Shown here piece by piece: positions 24,601 through 33,550 of a stretch of 64,000 nucleotides of DNA; positions within the stretch are counted from its first letter, which is position 1, and each line of letters begins with the position of its first letter. The position numbers and the translations under genes are program-made. The DNA comes from Phoenix dactylifera. Lineage: Eukaryota; Streptophyta; Magnoliopsida; Arecales; Arecaceae. The notes below the pieces were generated by a model. The model did not search any database. It had not been told where the DNA came from and worked only from the letters and a program-made list of their open reading frames with translations. The stretch is taken from the NCBI RefSeq assembly GCF_009389715.1, contig NC_052405.1, positions 13,956,194 to 14,020,193 on the forward strand, in the 5' to 3' direction.

Positions 24601-27091
24601 CATTTGCTCCTCCACCTGCGTGCTCAAGTGTCCAAGCTTCTTGGTGGTGCTCTGGCAAATTTTTGTTTCTCCGGCACTAACATCCTCCATGCTTCTCCAT
24701 TTTCGGTAGGTTTCCGTTCCTTGGATGCTTGGCCTCTTCCCTTTTTCTTCTTCTTGGCTTGCTCGTCTTCCTCTTCACCTTTTTCTTCATCTCCTCTACT
24801 ATCATGAGTGGAGCCAAGGTTAACGCTTCGGAGGAGAGTTGGTCATCCGACCACTCTTCTCGAGCTTGACAGCCATCACCCCCGAGTGAGGCTGAGCCCG
24901 AGGTATGGTCGAGGCCGGATTATGAGATATATGTCCTTACCCAAGAGAAAATAGATCTCATCCGAGCTCAGCATTTCATACCCCATGAGTTCACTTTTGA
25001 GCTCACCAGTCCCCATGCTGGGTAACCAGTCCTCGTCCTTCTCGATTCAGCCTGTATGAGGAGACTTTGAGGGCCAGGCTGAGACTCCCTCTCCACCCCT
25101 TCTTTGTCCAGTTGATGAGGTCCTACAGCCTCGTCCCAACCTAACTGGTCCGAACTCCTAGTAGGTCCACATCGGCTTTCTTTCTTTTTGTTTCCTTTGG
25201 AGCATCTAAGCCTTGGTTTTTCATTTTTAGGGATGCTTCACTCTAAAGAGGCATCCTCGAGACAGCAACTAGTAGTACTTTTCTCCTCAAAAAGGCCGCT
25301 AGTTGCTCCGAGGTATTCCCTCTTCCATCTATGGATGGAAAAGGAGAGTTTTTTTTCATTTCTTCCAAGCAGCCATGGCAGTTTGAGACCATAAGGAAGA
25401 CACCTCGGAGAGATTTAAATCGGCCCCTGAGGTCGTCTAGACAAACTTCTACAATCTTAATCTAAGATTTCTGCCTTGCAGGAGTTGTTGTCTGAGGCGA
25501 TGCTGATCAACGCCGGTCTAAGTCCAGCTGACCCTTAGGGTAAGCTTCTTCTGAATTTTCTCTAACTTTTCACCTTGTCACATTTCTTTTTGACTTTGTC
25601 CTCGATTTTGCAGCTCTTGTCGCCATGAAGATTGACCTTACGATGATTCGTCAAAGAAGGAAGATGAAGAAGAGGTCGACCGTGGATGCCGAGGGTGAGG
25701 CCCCCTAGAGGACAAGGTTGAGGGGGGATTCCTCCTCGGCTCCTGCTGCCGAAGCTACCATTGAGGTCGCTGTCGAGGCCTCGGTTTCTGAAGTCTCCCC
25801 TTGTAATAACCCCAAAATTTTTTTTTATATAAAAAGGGATAGAATAGTCCTTTAAAATTGATATAAGGGGTAAAATTGGAAGGAATCAAAAGATAATGGC
25901 ATAGTTGTAGATATGTTGAAGTGTTAGGGGCAAAATGGGAATTTAATAATATTAAACAAAGGTGAATAGTGCTTTGATGTGATTTAAATGGGGTGGTTGG
26001 TGGCTCACGGGAATGAAACCGAGAGAGAGTCACAGAGAGGGGGTTCTCAGGCGTGGAGGAAAAGAAGGAAAGAAAAGGAGAAGAAGAAGAAGAAGAAAGA
26101 AGAAGAGGAAGGGGATTCGAGGAGGAGGGGGATCCCGGTTGCACTTTCAGCTGAAGGAAAAAACGTAGATCTCCTTCCCCTCTACGCAAGGACCTCGATT
26201 TCCAAAAAGAAAAAGGTAAATATCCGTCCCTATCTAGTCTTTTGATGACATTAGGCTATACAAAGGGTGGATATAGTCTAGAGGGGTCGGATAAGGGTTG
26301 TAGAGGTGGTTAAAAGAGGAAGAATCGGATTTTAACAAATTTTTCCGGCACTACGGAAAAACTGTGTCGAAGTCCCAACTTCGGCGAATTATTTAGGGGG
26401 TCAAACGGCCTCCGATGATGATGCATGTTATCTCTTTGGAATCCTCTATGAGTGTAGAATGTTAGGTAAAAATTTCATCAAATTTGGAGTCCTGAAAGTG
26501 GATCAAAACCGGGATGAAGTAACCCACTGTCAGATCGGGTTACTGTTTATCCGGGTGGAAAATAAGGGATTTCATGCCATAATAGGGTATTAAGCCTAGA
26601 TTAGGCTAAGGGAGACCTTGTACTCGTGCAAGGGAGTCCCTAATACACATAAATGATGAGTTAATTAATAGAAAAAGAAAAAGAGAAAGAAAAGAAAAGA
26701 TTTAGGGAACGGAGGAGTTGAATCAATTAAAGTTTCCTATATTATAATTGGTACGTAGATTATGACCTTGATACAAGACTAAATGTATGGTAAATGCATG
26801 TCACAGTTAGGCAAGAAGCTAGGGAACGAGAGGAAGAAGTTCCCCACTGCCTGCTGTAGAATTCTAGAGGCGTATCGAGGCCGTGCCGGATTGGCAGGTG
26901 AGTGGGAGTTATGTACTTTGCACCATGAGCATCCTTAATTCATTTTCATGAATGTCGCCAAGTGTGAATTGATTCCACTTGAGCATATTGATTGATATTG
27001 TAGTAGATTCCTCTATAATCTTGATTCTCCATGCTTGATTATTCTGTACATGCATTTGAGGGAACATTGAGAGGAATTACGAGGGGTTGAT

Positions 27092-27321
27092 GAGTAATCA
27101 AATTGATTCCGAATTGTGAAATGATTTCTTTTGTAAATTGATTTCATTTCCTCTATTTTAAAGACTTGTGAGTCGTAGCTTGATTATACTCTTTTATGAG
27201 TAATTAAATTGGTTCCAAATTGTGAAATAACTTCTTTTGTAAATTGATTTCATTTCCTCTATTTTAAAGACTTGTGAGTCGTAGCTTGATTATACTCTTT
27301 TATGAGTAATTAAATTGGTTC
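27092..27321. repeat. 106-bp tandem repeat within the solo LTR, target of the inner insertion
   Basis: Units start at 27092, 27198 and 27304 with GAGTAAT(C/T)AAATTG(A/G)TTCC. The third unit is split by the inner Tat element and resumes at 33551 (GGTTCCAAATTGTGAAAT) through about 33615. The first two full units differ at only a few positions. Confidence 0.9.
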
Positions 27322-28058
27322 TGTTGCTGGTGGTCCAAATCGAGAACGATTGGCACAGCGGTGTGAACGGGGTTCCCTTTGAGTTGCTTTGGTTGCGCTC
27401 CGCCCTCCGCCGTGAAACCTGCAAGCAAGCCTCGCACCACCACCGGGGTAGTGGGGGCCCTCCGACGATCAAGTCAGAGGAGATCGAAGGAGAAGGAGAA
27501 GGAGAAGGTAGCAGGTGAGATGATACTCTGGAAGATATATCTTACCCTCCCCCTTCCCCCCCAGCCTCATATATATCAGGCTGGGGGGTTTTTCCGGGGA
27601 TTCGTCATCGTGTGGCACGATGGGGCTGCCACTGACATGGCCGTTACAGGGCGTCGTGGGGCAGCGCTGGGTACAGCCATGGCAGGGCATAGTGGAGCTC
27701 CGCTTTGTACGGCTGTTACAGGGGATCGTGGGGCAGCGCCGGATACGGCCGTTGCAGGGAGTAGTGGAGCAGGGGGCCGCGGCGTGCCTCAGAGGAACAG
27801 TCTGTTGTTGTCGAGAGATTGCCGACTCGGGTCCGGATTGCTGGATCAAGGGGCAGCCGACTCGGGGTCGGGCTGCGGAGCCGAAGATATCCGACCCGAG
27901 GTCGGATTGCTGGATCAAGGGGCAGCCGACTCGGGGTCGGGCTGCGGAGCCGAAGATATCCGATCCGAGGTCGGATTGCTGGATCAAGGGGCAGCCGTAG
28001 TCTTCCTGGGCGCGCGTGCCGGTCACGTGGGGCATGGTGCCTAAGTTCCCCCGTAACA
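27322..28058 (-). repeat. 3' LTR of the inner Tat element (737 bp)
   Basis: Plus-strand borders TGTTGCTGGTGG and CCCGTAACA. Contains two full 69-bp GC-rich units (about 27855-27992), each with a GGTCGGGCTGCGGAGCCG core followed by CCGA(C/T)CCGAGGTCGGATTG, plus a partial unit. Overlapping ORFs on both strands here, up to 252 codons, are by-products of the repeat composition. Confidence 0.95.
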
Positions 28059-28078
28059 GTAGCCCCCCACTCCCGAGC
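28059..28078 (-). other. Polypurine tract of the inner Tat element
   Basis: Plus-strand GTAGCCCCCCACTCCCGAGC directly abuts the 3' LTR end at 28058. On the minus strand this is a purine-rich GGGAGTGGGGGGCTAC tract, the plus-strand DNA priming site of reverse transcription. Confidence 0.8.
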
Positions 28079-28319
28079 CTGGAACCAGGAGGGGAACGGG
28101 TGAAGGGAGTGATGCTTCGAGATTGCCGCCATCCCTCGGAAAGGCGCGCGCGCTCCGAGCTTCCCGCCTTCTTTATGGCGTATGGCAGTTGTCGCTGATC
28201 TGGCGGTCTGCGGATTTCAGCGGACATCCTTCCTTAATGGCGTCGATTCGCCTTTGGGGCGAGAACGATCCTTCGGTAGCCAGGCGTCCTCTGGCGTCAC
28301 CGAGGCGTCACCCACCTTT

Positions 28320-28470
28320 CTGCCTATTTAACCGGGGGCCCTCCCCCGTCCGCCTTTCTCTTCACAGGCATCCTCGAGTTTCTCCCTTGTGCTGTTGCCG
28401 TTGCCGTCGGACTGTTCGTTCGCTCATCCTTTTAACTCTTGGTAGCGTCTCGCCGACTCCTGATTCTTGA
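28320..28470 (+). promoter_or_regulatory. Antisense promoter-like block without its ORF
   Basis: CTATTTAACCGGGGGCCCTC (about 28324-28343) is a TATA-like box followed by a C/T-rich leader. The placement relative to polypurine tract and LTR parallels the promoter-like block of the outer element (24546-24600). Here no ORF follows; a tandem array starts at about 28472 instead. Confidence 0.4.
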
Positions 28471-28471
28471 A

Positions 28472-29120
28472 GTTCCTCCGGCACTAGGCCAGGCATCCGA
28501 GGGTTAGGCCTCAGGAAATCCTTCCGGCGCTTAGGCCAGGCATCCGAGGGTTAGGCCTCAGGAAATTCTTCCGGCGCTAGGCCAGGCATCCGAGGGTTAG
28601 GCCTCAGGAAATTCTTCCGGCGCTAGGCCAGGCATCCGAGGGTTAGGCCTCAGGAAATTCTTCCGGCGCTAGGCCAGGCATCCGAGGGTTAGGCCTCAGG
28701 AAATTCATCCGGCGCTAGGCCAGGCATCCGAGGGTTAGGCCTCAGGAAATTCATCCGGCGCTAGGCCAGGCATCCGAGGGTTAGGCCTCAGGAAATTCAT
28801 CCGGCGCTAGGCCAGGCATCCGAGGGTTAGGCCTCAGAAAATTCTTCCGGCGCTAGGCCAGGCATCCGAGGGTTAGGCCTCAGGAAATTCTTCCGGCGCT
28901 AGGCCAGGCATCCGAGGGTTAGGCCTCAGGAAATTCTTCCGGCGCTAGGCCAGGCATCCGAGGGTTAGGCCTCAGGAAATTCTTCCGGCGCTAGGCCAGG
29001 CATCCGAGGGTTAGGCCTCAGGAAATTCTTCCGGCGCTAGGCCAGGCATCCGAGGGTTAGGCCTCAGGAAATTCTTCCGGCGCTAGGCCAGGCATCCGAG
29101 GGTTAGGCCTCAGGAAATTC
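28472..29120. repeat. 46-bp tandem array, about 14 copies
   Basis: Unit core: GGCGCTAGGCCAGGCATCCG then AGGGTTAGGCCTCAGGAAAT(T)C. The period is exactly 46 (for example GGAAATTCTT at 28561 and 28607). Copies are nearly identical, with a diagnostic CTTCC/CATCC difference shared by a block of three adjacent units (about 28700-28805), which shows expansion by unequal exchange or slippage. It lies in the 3' untranslated part of the inner Tat element. Confidence 0.97.
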
Positions 29121-29735
29121 CGCTCATTGGTCGGCCAAGGCTGGCGCAAGCCGAGGCGACCGGTCGGGGCTTCAGGCTAGTCTGCTCCCAGGATGATCAT
29201 CGGGTTAGCCTGGCATCCGAGGGCCGAGCCTCGGGGAATTTCGCTTGTTGGTCGGCCAAGGCTGGCGCAAGCCGAGGCGACCGGTCGGGGCTTCAGGCTA
29301 GTCTGCTCCCGGGATGATCATCGGGTTAGCCTGGCATCCGAGGACCGAGCCTCGGGGAATTCCGCTCGTTGGTCGGCCAAGGCTGGCGCAGGCCGAGGCG
29401 ACCGGTCGGGGCTTCAGGCTAGTCTGCTCCCGGGATGATCATCGGGTTAGCCTGGCATCCGAGGACCGAGCCTCGGGGAATTCCGCTCGTTGGTCGGCCA
29501 AGGCTGGCGCAAGCCGAGGCGACCGGTCGGGGCTTCAGGCTAGTCTGCTCCCGGGATGATCATCGGGTTAGCCTGGCATCCGAGGACTGAGCCTCGGGGA
29601 ATTCCGCTCGTTGGTCGGCCAAGGCTGGCGCAAGCCGAGGCGACCGGTCGGGGCTTCAGGCTAGTCTGCTCCCGGGATGATCATCGGGTTAGCCTGGCAT
29701 CCGAGGGCCGAGCCTCGGGGAATTCCGCTCGTTGG
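29121..29735. repeat. 121-bp tandem array, about 5 copies
   Basis: Units carry CGCT(C/T)(A/G)TTGGTCGGCCAAGG, CGACCGGTCGGGGCTTCAGG, CTCCC(A/G)GGATGATCATCGGG and a CCTGGCATCCGAGG segment; GGATGATCAT recurs at about 29191, 29312, 29433, 29554 and 29675. The CCTGGCATCCGAGGG...GCCTC(G/A)GG segment resembles the core of the adjacent 46-bp unit, so the two arrays probably share an ancestor. Open frames of 81-98 codons inside are repeat artefacts. Confidence 0.95.
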
Positions 29736-30031
29736 CCACGCGCCTGTCGCTTGCCGCTCGACGGGATTTCTCCGTGGCCAGCTACGATCGTGTTTCTCCT
29801 ATTCTCCAAGCGTCGCCTGGGGAACACCAGAAGGGTATTAAATGCTAATTGAGGCGTTACCTGGGAAATCGGATCGCCAGTTGCTGCTTGCAAGGAGTGT
29901 CAGTTAAGCGGCCGCGATACGCGCGCTCTTCGAGGCGGATGCGGCCTGGGCGCGAGCGGAGATACGTGGGCCGTGGGATACACACCGCCCGGAGTGTCCT
30001 GCATGAAGAATGCAATTAAGGAGAACGACGC

Positions 30032-32704
30032 TTATGAGGTCGTGGGAGGATACGCCTCGAGAGCCGGAACGGCTCCGGATTCGATGCGCCCGCATTTATT
30101 GGAGCCACCCGCATCGGAACGACCGGGGGGCCACAGTTTGGCTATAAATATAAGGGCAGGTGCGGTGATCGGTGCCAAGGGGACAGAAGGGACTCTCTGG
30201 ACGTTGGCGTGGCGCTGGCAGGCGTCGCATTTCCGTACGTGATCCTTTGAGTCCTCCAACAAGGTAGACCAATAATAGCCTTGCCTCATGATCTTGTGCG
30301 CCAAGGACCTAGCCCCCGAGTGCGATCCGCAGACGCCCTCATGGACTTCGCCGAGGACGTAGGCCGCCTCCGAGGGGCGGAGGCACCTTAAGAGGGGGGC
30401 GGTAAACGAGGTCCGATACAGCCTCCCTTCATAGAGTACGTAGTGGGCGGACTTCTTGACGAGTCGCCGAGCTTGATCTTCGTCCTCAGGGAGGATCCCT
30501 TCGGCGAGGTAGGCGACGAGCGGGTCCATCCAAGACGGCTCCGGATCAATCGCCATCACCGCTCCAGCCTCGCCGATGCTCGGGGCATCCAGGGTCTCCA
30601 GGTAGATTGCCCTCGACAAGTTGTGCGCCTCTGCGCCCACTAAGCGGGACAACCTGTCGGCCCTGGCATTTTCACTTCTGGGGACTTGCTGGATGTCGAC
30701 ACTGCCGAGGTCGGAAATGAGTGCTTGCACCTTCCGGACGTAGTTCTGCATGGTCTGGCTCCGGGCCTCGAACTCCCCACGGACCTGCCCGACCACCAGC
30801 TGGGAGTCGGTGAAGACCTTCAAACGCCGGATGCCGAGCTCCCCGGTGAGTTTGAGTCCTGCGACTAGGGCCTCGTAAAACAAGATATCAGCTGAGCTTC
30901 CACTATCCACAAGAACACGCCTTACATCATAGTTTGCCATAGTGAGGGAGATCACCATGGCGTCATCGTGGGGGGTCTGAACCCCCTTTACATCCTCATC
31001 ACAAAAGGTGATTACATTGCCGACCCTCTGCCTCTTTGCGACGGCCGCCCCTGACGCTTCCGTCGAGCCCCCTGAGTTCCTCACGGGCCGAGGGCAGCCC
31101 CCAGTGATAGTGTGGATCACGCCCGCAACGGGTCGATTCTGCTCCCGAGGCTCCGGAGGGGCCGGGTCGGCCGAACGCGGGTCTGCGGGGGGACGTCGGT
31201 CGCTCACATATCGACCGAGACGCCCCCGGCGGATGAGAGCCTCGATCTCGTCCCGAAGCTGGAAGCAGTCCTCCGTGTCGTGGCCGTGGTCTCGGTGGTA
31301 CTCACAGTACGCCCGGGAGGGCCTCTTCCCAGGGATCTTCCGCATCTGTCTCGGGGCCGGGAGGTCCTCCCGCCCCTTGATCTCCATAAGGATCTGGGCC
31401 CGGGGGGTTAGGAGAGGGGTGTACCGGTGAAAACGTCGGGGCGGAGAACGAGGGCGTGGGGCGCCGTGGTTCTTCGTCGGCGACGGGCTTCTGCGCCGAC
31501 GCTGAGGCGTCGGGCTCCTCCTCTGGCGTGCCTCTTTCCGCCTTTTCTTCCCAAGCTTTTGAGGGATCTCGGCGACCTCCTTGCTCCGGTGGGCGGCCGC
31601 CTCCTCGGCGTCCGCATACTGGTTCGCCCAGGACAACAGCTCTGGGAAGCTCCGCGGTAGGCGTTTGTCCAGGGAGAAGGTGAGTCTGCCCTTCCGGAAG
31701 CCACGCTTCAGGGCCGAAAGAGCTACCTCCTGACTCAGGTTCCGGACCTCCAGCGTAGCCCTGTTGAAGCGGGTAAGATAATCCCGCAGGCTTTCTCCCT
31801 CGTTTTGCCGGACATCAAAGAGGGAGTCGGAGACCAGTCGCCGCCGGCTACTGACGGCGAAATGAGTGATGAAGAGGCGAGTGAACTGGTCGAAAGACCA
31901 GATTGAGTCAGCCTCCAGCCCGGCGAACCACGCCCTCGCCGGGCCACGGAGGGTTGCCGGGAAGGCCTTGCAGAGAAGGGGATCTGATGCTCCGTGGAGG
32001 AGCATAAGGGTCCTGAAACTCTCGACGTGATCCCGCGGGTCTGCCGCCCCGTCATAGGGCTCGATCGCCGGCATTTTGAACCCCGGGGGATTCGGGGTTC
32101 GCAGGATCCTCGAGGCAAGTGCCGGCTGGGAGGAGATCTCTAAGTCGGCGAAGGGATCTTTGGAATGGCCCTTCAGGACCTGGAGTTGTCAGTGGAGATC
32201 GTCCACCCGCCGGTCCAGGGAGCGCGACCGGTGGGTGGGAGACAAGGAGCGGCGAGTGGGGGACCGACTGGAGCGCGGGTTCCTCGAGGACTGGGGGGTC
32301 TGGGAACGCGCCCGGGCCCGCCTCTCGTACCCCGCGCAGCTCCGATGGGAAGGTCTCGGCAGAATAGACCGTGCTCGAGAATCCTCCTCGCGCCGGCGCT
32401 CCTCCCCATGGGAGAGGAAGGAGCGCGGGTTGAGGAGGACAGGCGAGCGCTCAGGGAGCAGTGGCTCCTGAGCCCGCTGCGGCGCCCGGGACATCGCACC
32501 CTGCAGATTCTGCACCGCCTCCGCGAGGGTGCGAACCTGCTGGGCTAGCTAGTCGAACTGGGCGGCTTCGACCATCTGAATGGGCGGTGGGGCGGTGGAG
32601 TGTTGCTGAGAGCGTGTTGGAGATGCAGCGGCCTCCCAGCCAGTGGCGCGAGAGGCCCCGCGACCGGAAGCATTGGAAGCTCCACGACCACCTCGCCGTG
32701 CCAT
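30032..32704 (-). pseudogene. Gag-protease-RNase H-integrase remnant polyprotein of the inner Tat element
   Basis: One frame from ATG 32704 to the stop at 30032-30034, broken by TAG at 32549-32551 and TGA at 32189-32191; the downstream 680-codon part is open. In order: an Arg/Ser-rich N-terminal segment; Retrotrans_gag domain (from about 32074, with PARAWF and EGESLRDYLTRFN); CEYHRDHGHDTEDC zinc motif; aspartic protease motif DSGSSAD (about 30887-30908). Then comes an RNase H piece with FTDSQLVVGQV and VPRSENARAD, without any reverse transcriptase between. Next is the integrase zinc domain ending CDACQRH (about 30220-30300), and a short unrelated tail after PLAPITAPA. Not translatable as a whole because of the two stops, and not able to reverse transcribe. 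Confidence 0.9.
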
Positions 32705-32744
32705 TACGATCGCTCTGAGATCCGGCCCTCCTTCTAGCGCCAAC

Positions 32745-33550
32745 TGTTGCTGGTGGTCCAAACCGAGAACGATTGGCACAGCGGTGTGAACGGGGTTCCC
32801 TTTGAGTTGCTTTGGTTGCGCTCTGCCCTCCGCCGTGAAACCTGCAAGCAAGCCTCGCACCACCACCGGGGTAGTGGGGGCCCCCCAATGATCAAGTCAG
32901 AGGAGATCGAAGGAGAAGGAGAAGGAGAAGGTAGCAGGTGAGATGATACTCTGGAAGATATATCTTACCCTCCCCCTTCCCCCCCAGCCTCATATATATC
33001 AGGCTGGGGGGTTTTTCCGGGGATTCGTCATCGTGTGGCACGATGGGGCTGCCAATGACATGGCCGTTACAGGGCGTCGTGGGGCAGCGCTGGGTACAGC
33101 CATGGCAGGGCATAGTGGAGCTCCGCTTTGTACGGCTGTTACAGGGGATCGTGGGGCAGCGCCGGATACGGCCGTTGCAGGGAGTAGTGGAGCAGGGGGC
33201 CGCGGCGTGCCTCAGAGGAACAGTCTGTTGTTGTCGAGAGATTGCCGACTCGGAGTCGGATTGCTGGATCAAGGGGCAGCCGACTCGGGGTCGGGCTGCG
33301 GAGCCGAAGATATCCGACCCGAGGTCGGATTGCTAGATCAAGGGGCAGCCGACTCGGGGTCGGGCTGCGGAGCCGAAGATATCCGACCCGAGGTCGGATT
33401 GCTGGATCAAGGGGCAGTCGACTCGGGGTCGGGCTGCGGAGCCGAAGATATCCGACCCGAGGTCGGATTGCTGGATCAAGGGGCAGCCGTAGTCTTCCTG
33501 GGCGTGCGTGCCGGTCACGTGGGGCATGGTGGCTAAGTTCTCCCGTAACA
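32745..33550 (-). repeat. 5' LTR of the inner Tat element (806 bp)
   Basis: Same borders as its partner, but with three full 69-bp units (about 33257-33485) instead of two; 806 minus 737 equals exactly one unit. It lies next to the primer-binding-site-like GTTGGCGCTAGAAGG. Apart from the extra unit the two LTRs are nearly identical. Confidence 0.95.

Larger units (their letters stand above)
27322..33550 (-). mobile_element. Defective Tat-lineage Ty3/gypsy LTR retrotransposon (6.2 kb)
   Basis: Complete in outline: LTRs at 27322-28058 and 32745-33550, TG...CA ends, and target duplication GGTTC at 27317-27321 and 33551-33555. It has a primer-binding-site-like GTTGGCGCTAGAAGG adjoining the 5' LTR (32744 downward, minus strand) and a polypurine tract next to the 3' LTR (28059-28078). 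On minus the order is gag, protease, RNase H, integrase zinc domain, then a long repeat-filled 3' region. Reverse transcriptase and the integrase core are absent, so it cannot move on its own. The LTRs differ by roughly a dozen substitutions plus one 69-bp repeat unit, indicating a fairly young insertion. Confidence 0.93.

Noticed and set aside
27469..28227. 252-codon minus ORF and overlapping ORFs over the left LTR
   Set aside because: They lie in the 69-bp GC-rich repeats and LTR of the inner Tat element, recur in the other LTR, and have no domain; frames stay open because of repeat composition.
28472..29120. CRISPR-like regular repeat array
   Set aside because: The 46-bp units are contiguous without unique spacers, and the sequence is a plant nuclear retrotransposon.
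29193..29852. Series of 81-98-codon plus-strand ORFs with identical peptides
   Set aside because: They are the 121-bp array read as protein; the spacing equals the repeat period and the peptide has no known family.
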